Both the position numbers and the translations under genes were made by a program. A DNA stretch of 56,660 bases from Clostridium sp. (GTDB lineage: Bacteria > Bacillota > Clostridia > Lachnospirales > Lachnospiraceae), in assembly GCA_023667695.1 (NCBI GenBank), contig JAMOZY010000016.1, forward strand, positions 1 through 56,660. Direction: 5' to 3'. Below the pieces are notes generated by a model. That model was not told where the DNA came from and did not search any database. It worked only from the letters and a program-made list of their open reading frames with translations. This document shows positions 17,962 through 27,416 of this stretch, piece after piece (position 1 is the stretch's first letter; the number at the start of each line of letters is the position of its first letter).

Positions 17962-20142
17962 TTAGTTTCCTGCTCCCTGCACAGCACGAAAAGTCCGTCT
18001 GACCTCCCGCAGCTTCTCAACATCCGTCTCCGGATAAAAGACCGCAAGAATTGTTTCCTTTGGTATGCCTACGGCAATCATCTTGTGCAGTTCATCTTTC
18101 TGTTCTTTGGAATACTTCCATTGTGCCATACGGTTCATAAGGGTGTCCTCTCCCTCTGGTTTTCTGCCCTTCTTATCCGGTGCCTTATCTGCTGTCTGCT
18201 CTAACTCCGCATCCTGCACATACCGCAGTTCATTGTTTTCCTCCTCATGGAATTTCTCCCTCTGTTCCTCTTCCTCCAGCTTCAGAAAGCGTTTCTCTAC
18301 GTCAAGCTCCGTAAGAACTCCAAACTCCTCATAAGTCAGAGTGTCAATATACACATTTTCTCCCTTGTTTTTCAACCCTTCAAAATAGGACAGGGATTTC
18401 TTTGTCAGCAGTTGGTAAGGTTTTTCTGCATTTCCCGTCTGTTTTGCCACATGTACATAGGGCGCTCCCTTTCCGTCTGCCGTCTGGCTGAATGCCGGAT
18501 GTGAAAACGGCACAAATTTCGCATCCATTATGGGATCAAACCCACGGATAAAGATGATACATTTTTTGTTATCCAGCTTCCGTACCTCGTCAGCCGTAAA
18601 TAATTCCCTGCCAAGCACATCATAGTTCCGGCTTGAGCTTCCCTGTCTGCCCTTTGTTTCTCCGCTGGATTTCTTGTCAATAGTGCCTTTTCCCAAAAGC
18701 TCCGAGACATACTTATGGGTACTCTGCTCATTTCCGCCAAGATAAATAAAGGTGTCACAGTTACCGGGTATCGTTTCCCATGTATCCTTAAAAAGCGCCT
18801 TTAGCTGGGCAAAATTCTGAATGATAATGATACTTGAAATTTCCCTTGACCGCATGGTGGACAACAGGGAACAATAATCATCGGGCAGGGCAACATTGGC
18901 GAACTCATCCAGCATAAAAGTCACATGAACAGGCAGTCTGCCGCCACAGCTAAAATCCGCCTGATAGTAAAGCTCTTGAAATATCTGTGTATAAAGCATA
19001 CCGATAATGAAGTTATAGGACTTGTCGGAATCCGGTATGACACAAAACAATGCACTCTTTGTCTCCCCGTCCCCATTTACACCAATCCCAAGCTCTGCCA
19101 GTTTCAAGTCATCCCTTGACAGCATACGGAGGACCTGTTTATTTTCGAGGAACGCAAGACGGGAATTGGCGGATATGATAATGGAACGGACCGTATCGCC
19201 CGCGCCACGCATACATTTATTGTATTGTTTTACTGCCGGATGCGTGGCGCCGAGCAGTCCTGTTTCTTCCAGAAGCTTCATACGCATGTCAAGCCGGGAT
19301 GGCTTGTTCGCTTCCGTAACCTCCGCCTCCCCTAACAGCTTCAGCACGGTTTCAAAATTTCTTCTTGCGGGCGGTTCCTCCATCCACACATAATAGAAGA
19401 TTGCCTGTAAAAAGAGGCCTTCTGCTTTCTCCCAAAAAGGATCGGAGGGTGTGGCTCCTTTCGGCGTGGTGTTGGAAATCAGGTTGGTAATCAGCTTTAC
19501 AATATCCGTTTCTTCACGAATATAGGAAAAGGGATTGTAACAGTCTGATTTATCCATTTCCAAAAGATTGATGACCTTCACGTTATACCCGTTGTCTTTT
19601 AACATCTGCCCGCAGCTCCTTAAAATTTCCCCTTTCGGATCGGTACAGATAAATGAACAATGGTGTGGCATCTGCATCAGGTTCGGCTTTACCTCATAGA
19701 AGGTTTTCCCCGCACCGGAACCGCCGCAGATTAAAACATTGCCATTTAGCTTGAGTTTGCAAAAATCCAGAGACATTTTCACGTTCTGGCTTAAAATCCG
19801 GTTAAATCCTGCATCCTTATCGGCAAGCACCCTGTTAGCAAACTGGGGATTTTCAAAACGCGCCGTTCCAAACTCTTTTCCCGGCATGAAATTCCTCTGG
19901 CTTGTGATATACATTAAAAGGGCAATGGCATAGATGATTAAAACGATTACCACCGCTTTTACGGTTGTTGCATTATAATAGTCAGCAAAAGGTTCTGCAC
20001 ACACACGATTAAAAGATGAAAGAAATTCATTCAGCTCTATCCCCGGCTTCCATGCCCCGTTTAACAGATACCCCGCATAGCTGCTTAATACTGCCCCAAG
20101 CAGGACAAACCACAGCGATACTTTTCTCTTTTTTGGAATCAT
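17962..20142 (-). CDS. TraG/VirD4 type IV coupling protein
   Basis: A 726-residue coupling ATPase that links the relaxosome to the secretion channel. It has two N-terminal membrane helices (VLLGAVLSSYAGYLL; AVVIVLIIYAIALLMYI), Walker A ICGGSGAGKTFY near residue 142, and Walker B FMLDEFANVALPDDY near residue 412, followed by TMRSREIS and IIIIQNFAQLK. The C-terminal third is charged. It starts at an ATG after CGGAGGTAG and follows the PcfB-like gene by 3 bp, the usual pairing. Confidence 0.96.
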   Translation of the reverse strand: MIPKKRKVSLWFVLLGAVLSSYAGYLLNGAWKPGIELNEFLSSFNRVCAEPFADYYNATTVKAVVIVLIIYAIALLMYITSQRNFMPGKEFGTARFENPQFANRVLADKDAGFNRILSQNVKMSLDFCKLKLNGNVLICGGSGAGKTFYEVKPNLMQMPHHCSFICTDPKGEILRSCGQMLKDNGYNVKVINLLEMDKSDCYNPFSYIREETDIVKLITNLISNTTPKGATPSDPFWEKAEGLFLQAIFYYVWMEEPPARRNFETVLKLLGEAEVTEANKPSRLDMRMKLLEETGLLGATHPAVKQYNKCMRGAGDTVRSIIISANSRLAFLENKQVLRMLSRDDLKLAELGIGVNGDGETKSALFCVIPDSDKSYNFIIGMLYTQIFQELYYQADFSCGGRLPVHVTFMLDEFANVALPDDYCSLLSTMRSREISSIIIIQNFAQLKALFKDTWETIPGNCDTFIYLGGNEQSTHKYVSELLGKGTIDKKSSGETKGRQGSSSRNYDVLGRELFTADEVRKLDNKKCIIFIRGFDPIMDAKFVPFSHPAFSQTADGKGAPYVHVAKQTGNAEKPYQLLTKKSLSYFEGLKNKGENVYIDTLTYEEFGVLTELDVEKRFLKLEEEEQREKFHEEENNELRYVQDAELEQTADKAPDKKGRKPEGEDTLMNRMAQWKYSKEQKDELHKMIAVGIPKETILAVFYPETDVEKLREVRRTFRAVQGAGN

Positions 20143-20145
20143 AGG

Positions 20146-21261
20146 CTACCTCCGTTTCGGGTCAGGCATCTTTTTCGGCATGGCTGTGGCTTTCTGTTCT
20201 GCCTTCGCATATCGCCTGCGGACTTCCGCTTCCACTTTGTCATAGTGCCCGTCATAGAGGTCATTTCCCCGCATGGTGCCAATGACCCTGTTATCCGCAG
20301 AATACATCTTATAATCCTTATCCGGATTGAGGAATGTCAGCATTGTCTTGCCGGAATGGATTTCCATGATTTTACTCTTGTCAATCCAGAGATATTTTGC
20401 ATTTTCTCCCCATGTACCGGGTATTCTTGTTTTGACTGCATGATCGTTTTCCTCCAAAATCAGCTTCTTTGTAATGGTAATATCAAGAAGGTTTCCATCC
20501 TGCGCCATTGCTGCCGCCTGCATACGGCCTGCTAACTCCTTATACCCACGGATACGGCTAAGAAAGGCATCCTTATCCATGACCGCCTTGTGCAGACCGC
20601 TCTCTTCCTTTTCAAGAACACCGATTTTTTCCAGCCTGCCAAGCACATTCTCTGCCTGTTCCTTATCAACGCCAAACCTCTCTTTTACTTCCTCCACACT
20701 AATATTCGACTTTTCCATTGCGTACAGACCGACCTTTTCTATCAGTCCATCCATCCTCTCATTCGCCTTTGCCGCTTCTTCAGTGTGGAGATTCTCGTTT
20801 CCCCTTTTCTGCTCCTTCAGAAAAGAAAGGATTTTATCCATCTCCTCTTCATCGCCGTTTTTCAGGTAATCATCAAAGGTGGCAATCCGCCCGAATTTCA
20901 GCTTTTGAATCATCATATTGACTCTTGGCACGGCTTCCGTATGAAAGATAATCTCGCTCTTTCCGTCCGTCTTATTAATGTCCGGCAGTACGGAATAAAG
21001 GATACCGTATTTCTTCGCCATCTTTTTAACCTGTGGCAAGTCCCCCGTGTTAAACTGGAATACCTGCAAATCCCCGCCTTTCATCAATAGCTTTCTCATA
21101 TCGGTTTTTCCCATTGTCTTTTCCCGTTCCAAAATCGCAATCAGGAAATCCAATGCCTTTTTCGCCCCTTCAATAGCACCGCCGCTTATTCTCATGGCAA
21201 TCTCAAGCCCATCATAACCGACACGGATAATCTGTATTGCCTCCTGTATCTCTTCTGCCAT
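20146..21261 (-). CDS. PcfB-like relaxosome/coupling accessory protein (DUF3801)
   Basis: A 371-residue protein whose first 150 residues match PcfB/DUF3801 (FQFNTGDLPQVKKMAKKYGI; LYSVLPDINKTDGKSEIIFH). These proteins associate with the relaxase and recruit it to the coupling protein. The rest contains a helix-turn-helix-like stretch (VEEVKERFGVDKEQAENVLGR) that could bind DNA. The start at 21261 (MAEEIQEAIQ) has GAGGAGGAAG upstream; the longer frame overlaps the preceding gene. Confidence 0.85.
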   Translation of the reverse strand: MAEEIQEAIQIIRVGYDGLEIAMRISGGAIEGAKKALDFLIAILEREKTMGKTDMRKLLMKGGDLQVFQFNTGDLPQVKKMAKKYGILYSVLPDINKTDGKSEIIFHTEAVPRVNMMIQKLKFGRIATFDDYLKNGDEEEMDKILSFLKEQKRGNENLHTEEAAKANERMDGLIEKVGLYAMEKSNISVEEVKERFGVDKEQAENVLGRLEKIGVLEKEESGLHKAVMDKDAFLSRIRGYKELAGRMQAAAMAQDGNLLDITITKKLILEENDHAVKTRIPGTWGENAKYLWIDKSKIMEIHSGKTMLTFLNPDKDYKMYSADNRVIGTMRGNDLYDGHYDKVEAEVRRRYAKAEQKATAMPKKMPDPKRR

Positions 21262-21274
21262 AATTCTTCCTCCT

Positions 21275-21676
21275 CTATCTCTGCACGCCTTCCGCCCTGT
21301 CCGTATATTCCCCGATTCTCTCCGGTGCAGGTTCCCTGATTTCTTCCTCAGAAACTTCAATTCCATATGCAGAAAGGATTTCCGCCAAAGTCTTTAACGC
21401 CTTTTCCTCCCGGACACGGTACAGTTCGAGGGATACCAGCAGATTTTCAATGCTCCTTATCCAATCCGGCTGAAAATCCGTCATTGCATTAAATCTCTGA
21501 TATACTGCCTCTCTGTCAGCTTCCGGCTGTGTCAGTTCATCAATCAGCTTATTCGTCAGTTCCCTATCCCCGGTACGAAACGCAAATGCTGCCACACATT
21601 CCTTATCTGCTCCGGACAAAGCTTCTCCCATCTGGCACACGGTCTGCGCCGTCTGTTTCAATGCCGCAAATCCCAT
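21275..21676 (-). CDS. Hypothetical ICE protein, 133 residues
   Basis: A soluble helical, acidic protein that I do not recognise. It begins at an ATG overlapping the stop of the upstream gene (TAATG) after GAAGGAGGAGG, so translation is coupled, and ends 13 bp before the PcfB-like start. The position inside the mobilization operon suggests a relaxosome accessory role, but this is inference. Confidence 0.7.
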   Translation of the reverse strand: MGFAALKQTAQTVCQMGEALSGADKECVAAFAFRTGDRELTNKLIDELTQPEADREAVYQRFNAMTDFQPDWIRSIENLLVSLELYRVREEKALKTLAEILSAYGIEVSEEEIREPAPERIGEYTDRAEGVQR

Positions 21677-22767
21677 TATACCTCCTCCTTCTGCCTGTTT
21701 TCAAAAACCGCAATGTTAATGATTTCCTCCATCTGCTCTGCGGGAATCTGATGATTGATAAGCACCATGAGCTGCTGCTGTGTCAGACCCTTTTCAATGG
21801 CGTTTCTGATCTGCACAAGCTGTTTCGGCTCCAATCCCTTTTCTGCCACCAGCTTTACAATATCCGCCCTTTTCTTAAAGCAGATTCTTGAAAACAGGGA
21901 TGTCAGGGCACTCCTGTCCTTTTTTGCTTCCCTGCGTTCCGCCGGAAGCATCTGGATAATCCTGCCCGCTTTATTCACAAAAGCCGTCTGATATTCCACA
22001 GGAAAAACGGGATTTGCTTCAGAATCTTCCGGTTCACACCTGTTATCCGTCTGCTGTTTCATTTCTTCCATTTTCTTTTCCAAAACCAGCCTTTCCTTTC
22101 CTGCGGTATCCAGTTCATTTCTAAGCCTTGCCAATGCCACCCTCGCCTCGTTGATTTCATTCTGCTGCTTCTCCAAAAGACTGTCTTTTTCCGCAAGCTG
22201 TGACAGCAGATTGTTCTGCGCTGTTGTATCCTGCCCGGCAGTCTGTAATTCCTCCAGCTTTTCATTTAAGGCATCATAGCGTTTTTCCTGAAAATCAATT
22301 TTTGCCACTACTTCTCTGATCTGCGCCAAAAGCTCCTTTGCATATGCCTCCTGTGTATCTGCCTTTTCCTGTGCTGCTCCCAGCTTTTCCATGACATTTG
22401 CAAACAGTTTTTTCATGGTAAATGCGGTCTGGTCTGACCTCTGCGTGACTTCCCTAATCATTGGAAGCGGCACTCCCTTTTCATAAAATTCCAACGCCAC
22501 CGCCATCTGCTCTCCGGAAAGCCCTTCCCGTGTGATGACCTCCAAGACCTCTTTTTCGTATCCTCCCCGAAGGCATCGGGAATAGACTTTCATCTGCGGA
22601 TAATCCAGCTTCCTTCCGGTATACTCCTCCGTCTCTTTGGGGGTCAGACCAAATCTTAAATCCTCTTCCACCAGCTGCAGCATGTCTTCGGTCAGCCGGG
22701 GATTGTTTTTCAGGCTGTTCATATAAACCTTTAAATCCATGTTTGTAATGATTCCTCTCTCCTGCAT
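21676..22767 (-). CDS. Coiled-coil ICE protein, 363 residues
   Basis: The N-terminal third has short repeated helical units that look like all-helical motifs (LRFGLTPKETEEYTGRKLDY; REGLSGEQMAVALEFYEKG). A long coiled coil follows (about residues 135-265, QNNLLSQLAEKDSLLEKQQN region), and a C-terminal repeat of the same kind ends the protein (EKGLEPKQLVQIRNAIEKGL, LTQQQLMVLINHQI). The start at 22767 has GGAAGGAGG. Similar proteins are common in Tn1549-like elements next to the relaxase; function is unknown. Confidence 0.75.
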   Translation of the reverse strand: MQERGIITNMDLKVYMNSLKNNPRLTEDMLQLVEEDLRFGLTPKETEEYTGRKLDYPQMKVYSRCLRGGYEKEVLEVITREGLSGEQMAVALEFYEKGVPLPMIREVTQRSDQTAFTMKKLFANVMEKLGAAQEKADTQEAYAKELLAQIREVVAKIDFQEKRYDALNEKLEELQTAGQDTTAQNNLLSQLAEKDSLLEKQQNEINEARVALARLRNELDTAGKERLVLEKKMEEMKQQTDNRCEPEDSEANPVFPVEYQTAFVNKAGRIIQMLPAERREAKKDRSALTSLFSRICFKKRADIVKLVAEKGLEPKQLVQIRNAIEKGLTQQQLMVLINHQIPAEQMEEIINIAVFENRQKEEV

Positions 22768-22807
22768 CAAAAACCTCCTTCCTGTTTGAAATGACAAAAA
22801 ATACAGC

Positions 22808-24265
22808 CTATCTAAGCGGCTGCCTGTCATGTTCCCTATTCCTGATTTCTCTCTTTTTCTTATCCTGTTGCCTTCCTTCACTTTCTGAAAGAAGTTCCAT
22901 TAAGATGCGCTTTGCAATCCGCTCCTCTTTTGCCACCGCCTTTTCCTTTTCCCGCACCAGTGCGATTTCACTCCGGTAATGCTCCTTTAAGACCTCAATA
23001 TTCTCTCTCGTATAGCCTTCCCTCCGAAGTCTGCCGGCCAGTTCCTGCCACCGTTCATGCTCCGCCTCAAAAAGCACCTCTCCCCGGTTATAGCAGTTTT
23101 CACATTCCTGTAAGCCCTTCATTTCTTCTGCCATGTCAAACAGCGGCTTCATTCTCGCACGTTCCTTGAATATCCGGCTCTTTTCCCTTGAGGTTTCTTT
23201 TTTCTTCCCCAGCAGGTTCTCTGCCACCGCCGCAATGCCTGCTGTGGTTGTAACCTCATGCCGGCACAGGAAAAGATAATCCTCCTGCAATTTCTCCATT
23301 CTGCGGATATCATCACGGTATTTCCATGCCTGGCTGTATGACCTCTTTTTTAACAGTCCCATGCGATACAGCCTTGCAAAGTATTTTTTCTGTATGCCGG
23401 ACAGCTTCGCTCTCCGGTATCTCTTTACCCTGCACCGCACAATCTTCGGTTTTTCTTTGGAAACAGCATGGTAATTGGACAAATCTTCCGTTAAGATTCT
23501 TTCCCGAATCCTCTCCTCAGTATAATTATCCCCAAGACTTTTACACCGTCTAAACCGGGTCAGTCCCATCGGCTTTATGGCAAGATGTTTTCCTTCACTC
23601 CGGTAAGCGTTCTTTATGCCATATCCCATATCCGACAGCATGGATAAAAAGGATTCATAGGTTGCAGACTGCAAAATACAGGCATCTATGTCACGCTTAA
23701 TCATGTCCGCCCATACAAATTTACCATCCCTGAAATCATTCCACTCTTTGTAATTTTCCGATTTTTTCGCCCTATCCTCAGATATTTCAATCGTTGACAG
23801 TCCGTATTCCTCGCATAGACGATTCGTAATCGGCTGTATCTTTTTCGCCCAGTCCCCCTTTTTATAACGGTACTTTATGCCGTTTCGGAAACTGACGCTG
23901 TTAAATATGATATGCCCGTGAATATGCTCCGTATTGTCATGGACAGCATAAAGAACCTCATAATCCTGTCCCAGATATTCCTTGGCAAATCTGCTGATGA
24001 CCTCAAAGGCAGTCTGTGCATCCACTTCCCCCTCTACAAAGGATATGATTAAGTGATATCCCTGCCGCTGGTCCGTCTTGCCAAAAGTTTCCTTTGTCTG
24101 CCGCATCTGTTGGTAGGCATTTTCTTTCTGGCAGTTTAAGGCTGCTACCCACTCCCCGCCGCCGGTTTTATGCGGCTCCGTGATATAGTCAAGCGCCTGC
24201 TTTAAGTGCTTTCCCGAATACCCTGCTCCACAATCCCCGATATAGAGTATCTTGCTGATTGCCAA
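22808..24265 (-). CDS. mobA: MobP-type relaxase
   Basis: A 485-residue DNA relaxase that nicks oriT and carries the strand into the recipient. The N-terminal 250 residues are the relaxase/mobilization nuclease domain: an early YIGDCGAGYSGKHL, a GYHLIISF block near residue 70 and the metal-binding histidine triad HIHGHIIFNSV near residue 115, followed by IQPITNRLCEEYGLS. The C-terminal half is basic and helical. It lies 15 bp after mobC, and the putative oriT is about 1.9 kb upstream, at 26128-26239. Confidence 0.93.
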   Translation of the reverse strand: MAISKILYIGDCGAGYSGKHLKQALDYITEPHKTGGGEWVAALNCQKENAYQQMRQTKETFGKTDQRQGYHLIISFVEGEVDAQTAFEVISRFAKEYLGQDYEVLYAVHDNTEHIHGHIIFNSVSFRNGIKYRYKKGDWAKKIQPITNRLCEEYGLSTIEISEDRAKKSENYKEWNDFRDGKFVWADMIKRDIDACILQSATYESFLSMLSDMGYGIKNAYRSEGKHLAIKPMGLTRFRRCKSLGDNYTEERIRERILTEDLSNYHAVSKEKPKIVRCRVKRYRRAKLSGIQKKYFARLYRMGLLKKRSYSQAWKYRDDIRRMEKLQEDYLFLCRHEVTTTAGIAAVAENLLGKKKETSREKSRIFKERARMKPLFDMAEEMKGLQECENCYNRGEVLFEAEHERWQELAGRLRREGYTRENIEVLKEHYRSEIALVREKEKAVAKEERIAKRILMELLSESEGRQQDKKKREIRNREHDRQPLR

Positions 24266-24280
24266 CCGCTTCTCCCTCCC

Positions 24281-24616
24281 TTACAAACTGCCGCCAATCT
24301 TATCCGCCAATTCCTTAACGGTCAGATTCAGCTTTTTCATACAAGCACATAAAAATTCTCTGTCCTCTGTACGGTACAGCTTTGAATGATAGTTCCTTGT
24401 GATTTGATTAATATTATTCCCAACTGCATTGACCTCATTAATCAGGGTTTTTAGCAGAATACGGATTTCCGGATAGTCGTTTGGTTTCTGTGTAATCAAC
24501 AACCTAAGATAATCCGCCTCACACAATCCTGCTTCCCTTGCTTTTTCCGAAAGCAGCCTTGCTTCCTTTGGCATAAGGCGGAGTGTTTTCCTTACACAAT
24601 GAATACTGTCTGCCAT
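24281..24616 (-). CDS. mobC: MobC-family relaxosome protein
   Basis: A 111-residue plasmid mobilization protein. It shows the ribbon-helix-helix-like N-terminus (RKTLRLMPKEARLLSEKARE), the AGLCEADYLRLLI helix and the conserved VGNNINQITRN motif near residue 65. MobC proteins bind oriT and assist relaxase access. The stop of the upstream 469-residue ORF is directly adjacent. Confidence 0.92.
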   Translation of the reverse strand: MADSIHCVRKTLRLMPKEARLLSEKAREAGLCEADYLRLLITQKPNDYPEIRILLKTLINEVNAVGNNINQITRNYHSKLYRTEDREFLCACMKKLNLTVKELADKIGGSL

Positions 24617-26026
24617 CTATTTTGCCCTCCCTCTGTTCTGCTCCAATACCGGGGAAATACCGGAAAGCATATTTTCCTCTGCTTTTATCTGTGCTGCCAT
24701 TTCCTTAACTGCCACATCTATGCCTTCCCTACTCATGTTTTGAATGAATGCTTCTGCTAATTTTATTGCAACTGCATCCAGTTCCTTTCCATACTTTGTT
24801 CGGTCAAATATAGCATCCAATATTTTTTCATCTTCACGAAGGGTATCCAGGTAGCTTTTCTTATTTACAAAGTCAATCATATCCTTCGAATTTGACATTT
24901 CCGCTTCTGCTTGCTTTAACAACTCATAATTCCATTCAGTAACAACATTAACAGCATCATCTATCGAATATGGCTCCCATAGCGTTTCCTCTTGTGCATG
25001 GCACATATCTCCACGATACAATTCTTCATTTTTACACCCTAAAAGAAATCCATGTCCTTCCATGTAGCCAAGCAGTTTATCGCCTTCTTCCGCTGTCATA
25101 GGAAATACCGGCTCTAAAAACCGTGCAAGTTCCTGTCCACTTTGAAAGCAATCTGGCTCCTTCCCCTTCCGTTCCTTGTCTCTTGCAATAAATGCTTCCA
25201 ATTTCATTTCTTCCCCGGTATATCCAAAATCCTCATACTCTATGGGCAGTTTTCCCTCTTTATCCAGCTCCAGTTTTTCTGTCATAAAAACAGCGCCAAA
25301 ATAATTGACACCCACCTTTTCTTCCACTTCCACCGGAAAACTGTCATCATCCCCATGCCGAAGTTCATAGCAGTACACTCCATCCGGTATTGTGTCCTTA
25401 TTTACCCGAAGCTCTGTAAATAACCCTGTCCGTTCCAGCAATTCAATTTCATCAAATACCTCTTCTTTTGCATCTACCCTTTCCATCCCGCTCCTCTCTT
25501 TCTCATCCGTTTCAGGAATGTCATAACCATAAACAGCGGCAATCTCATCTCCGATTCTCCGAGTTACCTTCGCAATGTCGGCTTCCGTTGCTTTTCCCCG
25601 ATACAGCTTATCTTGTAACCATTCAACTCTCCATTCCGGCACTCCTTCCCTTACCGCCCGGTAAAGATAATGGTTTGTTCCATCATGGTGTACTGCGGTA
25701 CATCGCAAGTCCCCTTTCTGGTCTACAAACCACTCATTATAATCACAGCTGCCAAAAAGACAATCCCGTATATTCCCACTGTGAATCATCCGGTATCCTG
25801 TTTTTCTGCCATTCCACAGCCCCAGGTCGGCACAGACAAGAATTGGCATGGATAACTGTATATTAAGATTCGAACGCTCATCATCAAGGTAATCTTCATT
25901 GATGTCATGCATGAGCATCCTGTATTCATCTTCTGTCCTGTCCGGATATTCCTCCTGAAGATACTCCCGCCAGTCGTCATAATCCAAGTTCAGATCGCTC
26001 CATATGATATGCCTCTCTGCTTCCAT
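24617..26026 (-). CDS. Large ICE accessory protein with LPD28-like region
   Basis: A 469-residue acidic protein. The N-terminal half contains a conserved-looking block (ICADLGLWNGRKTGY-type, then CLFGSCDYNEWFVDQKGDLR and AVHHDGTNHYLYRA). The middle (about residues 200-260, TIPDGVYCYELRHGDDD then GVNYFGAVFM) resembles the large-polyvalent-protein associated domain LPD28, found in proteins of mobile elements. Exact function is unknown. The ATG at 26026 follows AGGAGGCGG. A short upstream ORF overlaps its start. Confidence 0.75.
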   Translation of the reverse strand: MEAERHIIWSDLNLDYDDWREYLQEEYPDRTEDEYRMLMHDINEDYLDDERSNLNIQLSMPILVCADLGLWNGRKTGYRMIHSGNIRDCLFGSCDYNEWFVDQKGDLRCTAVHHDGTNHYLYRAVREGVPEWRVEWLQDKLYRGKATEADIAKVTRRIGDEIAAVYGYDIPETDEKERSGMERVDAKEEVFDEIELLERTGLFTELRVNKDTIPDGVYCYELRHGDDDSFPVEVEEKVGVNYFGAVFMTEKLELDKEGKLPIEYEDFGYTGEEMKLEAFIARDKERKGKEPDCFQSGQELARFLEPVFPMTAEEGDKLLGYMEGHGFLLGCKNEELYRGDMCHAQEETLWEPYSIDDAVNVVTEWNYELLKQAEAEMSNSKDMIDFVNKKSYLDTLREDEKILDAIFDRTKYGKELDAVAIKLAEAFIQNMSREGIDVAVKEMAAQIKAEENMLSGISPVLEQNRGRAK

Positions 26027-26073
26027 ACCAGCCGCCTCCTTTTAACTGAAATACCTTCCGCTAAAATCTTCAA
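25990..26073 (-). CDS. Possible 27-codon leader ORF
   Basis: A TTG at 26073 is preceded by AAGGAGGTGGACTGG, a strong ribosome binding site. The frame (MKILAEGISVKRRRLVWKQR...) runs 27 codons and overlaps the start of the 469-residue gene in another frame. It could be a leader for translational coupling; there is no other support. Confidence 0.3.
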   Translation of the reverse strand: MKILAEGISVKRRRLVWKQRGISYGAI

Positions 26074-26127
26074 CCAGTCCACCTCCTTAACTGCGCTTTG
26101 CCTCACTCTCCTTAAATTCTCCCGGCT

Positions 26128-26239
26128 CAAATTCCCAAAGGGAATTTGCCAGATACGCATGAGAGACATCTCATGCCTCTGGTTAGGGGAAAAATCCCCT
26201 AATACCCCTTTTTTTATATATAGCACCATATTTTGGTGC
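26128..26239. other. Putative oriT: four consecutive stem-loops upstream of the mob genes
   Basis: Four inverted repeats follow each other. These are 26128-26136/26140-26148 (CAAATTCCC), 26157-26164/26169-26176 (GCATGAGA), 26183-26190/26195-26202 (TTAGGGGA) and 26223-26228/26234-26239 (GCACCA). All are perfect. The region has no gene and lies just upstream of the 469-residue ORF, mobC and the relaxase gene, where an origin of transfer is expected. The nic site cannot be fixed by eye; the TTAGGGGA stem followed by CCCC is the best candidate surrounding. Confidence 0.65.
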
Positions 26240-26252
26240 CATATTTCATACC

Positions 26253-26429
26253 TGACGTCATTTTTTAACGCTGTTTTTTACTTTTGCCGCCGCTTTTTGA
26301 CGCCAGTTTTTTATCGGATAAATCATCTGTCTGAAGAATGACACCTCTTTTTGACGCCAGTTTTTACAAATGACTCCAGTTTCTGATGTCATTTACAGAA
26401 AATGACGTCGCTTTTTGGCACCGCTCTTT
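26253..26429. repeat. Iteron-like array of TGACGYCAGTTTTT repeats
   Basis: Copies or near copies of TGACGCCAGTTTTT begin at 26253, 26298, 26339, 26352, 26371, 26384 and 26403, with a degenerate GGCACCGCTCTTT at 26417. The 19-base core CTTTTTGACGCCAGTTTTT is exact at 26293-26311 and 26347-26365. Several copies contain the palindrome TGACGTCA. The array lies between the stem-loop region and the TOPRIM gene, which suggests a binding site for a replication initiator or relaxosome protein. Confidence 0.7.
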
Positions 26430-27414
26430 ATCGGCACTTTTCCTGCCTTGTCCCATATCTCATACACAGGGATTTTTTCGTTTCCTGTAACCACTGGTTA
26501 TAATCTTTATACGCATCGGGCGGCGGTTTATCCTCCACATCATAACCAAGCTCATAATATTTCTGCATGAGTTTCTTGGCTGCATTCCGTCCGGGGGCAT
26601 CATTATCCAGACAGAATTTAATACTCCGTATCTGCGGATGTTCAGACAGAAATGTCGCAAGCGGTGCATCCGACAGCATTCCCAATGCCACAAGACTACT
26701 CTCATAATCCTGAAAAATATCCATATAACTCATGGCATCTATAGCAGCCTCAAATACCGCCACTTCACTGCTTTCTTCCCTAAATACATTAAAACCGTAT
26801 CTTTTATCATTGCCCGCCACATCGCACTTAAAAGGCTTTCCATTCCTGTCAAATACACCCCTCATGCTTGCAAATCGGGTATTTCCATCCTTGTCATTTC
26901 CCTTGAACACAATGTTATGGTAATTCTTCTCCTCGTAAATCAATCCCCGCTTTACAAAGAAGCTTATTATATCTTTACTGACTGCCCTCTCATTCTGGAG
27001 ATAGAAATACAGATAACGGTTGTCATATGCCGGCGCCGGAAGAATAAACTCTTTTCTTTTCTCCTCCTGCACCTGAGTGACCTGATGTTTCAGCTCCGGC
27101 TTTTTATCCCCCTCTGACAGCTGCCTGTATCCGGCAAAATCAAGCAGCCAAAATACGGCTTCTTTGGTCTCCAACCCGGCAAATGTCTTTAAAAAATCTA
27201 TCTGTGAACCGCCTCTTCCACTACTCTCATGCTCTCTGGACCAACGGAACCAGCTTTTCCGGTTATAAATACGGATAGAATCCATCTCCTTCAGGGTATG
27301 ACAATGCCCAATGCGTCTGACGGTATATCCCAGACGGGATGCCACATCACATAAATCCGTACTCTTGGCAATCTCAAGTTCCTCACTGGTAAATTTCCTG
27401 TAATCTGCTTTCAT
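26428..27414 (-). CDS. DUF3991/TOPRIM primase-like protein
   Basis: A 328-residue protein. The N-terminal part (DLCDVASRLGYTVRRIG; FRWSREHESSGRGGSQIDFL) resembles the zinc-finger-like N-terminal region of mobile-element primases. The middle is a DUF3991-like block and the C-terminal part a TOPRIM fold with FEAAIDAMSYMDIF and FCLDNDAPGRNAAKKL holding the acidic metal-binding residues. Such proteins probably prime or support replication of the transferred or circular ICE. It ends at the iteron-like array. Confidence 0.88.
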   Translation of the reverse strand: MKADYRKFTSEELEIAKSTDLCDVASRLGYTVRRIGHCHTLKEMDSIRIYNRKSWFRWSREHESSGRGGSQIDFLKTFAGLETKEAVFWLLDFAGYRQLSEGDKKPELKHQVTQVQEEKRKEFILPAPAYDNRYLYFYLQNERAVSKDIISFFVKRGLIYEEKNYHNIVFKGNDKDGNTRFASMRGVFDRNGKPFKCDVAGNDKRYGFNVFREESSEVAVFEAAIDAMSYMDIFQDYESSLVALGMLSDAPLATFLSEHPQIRSIKFCLDNDAPGRNAAKKLMQKYYELGYDVEDKPPPDAYKDYNQWLQETKKSLCMRYGTRQEKCR

Positions 27415-27416
27415 AT

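Noticed and set aside
26253-26429. Repeats near the relaxase region considered as a CRISPR array
   Set aside because: Units are 10-19 bp, unevenly spaced and T-rich, fitting iterons rather than CRISPR.
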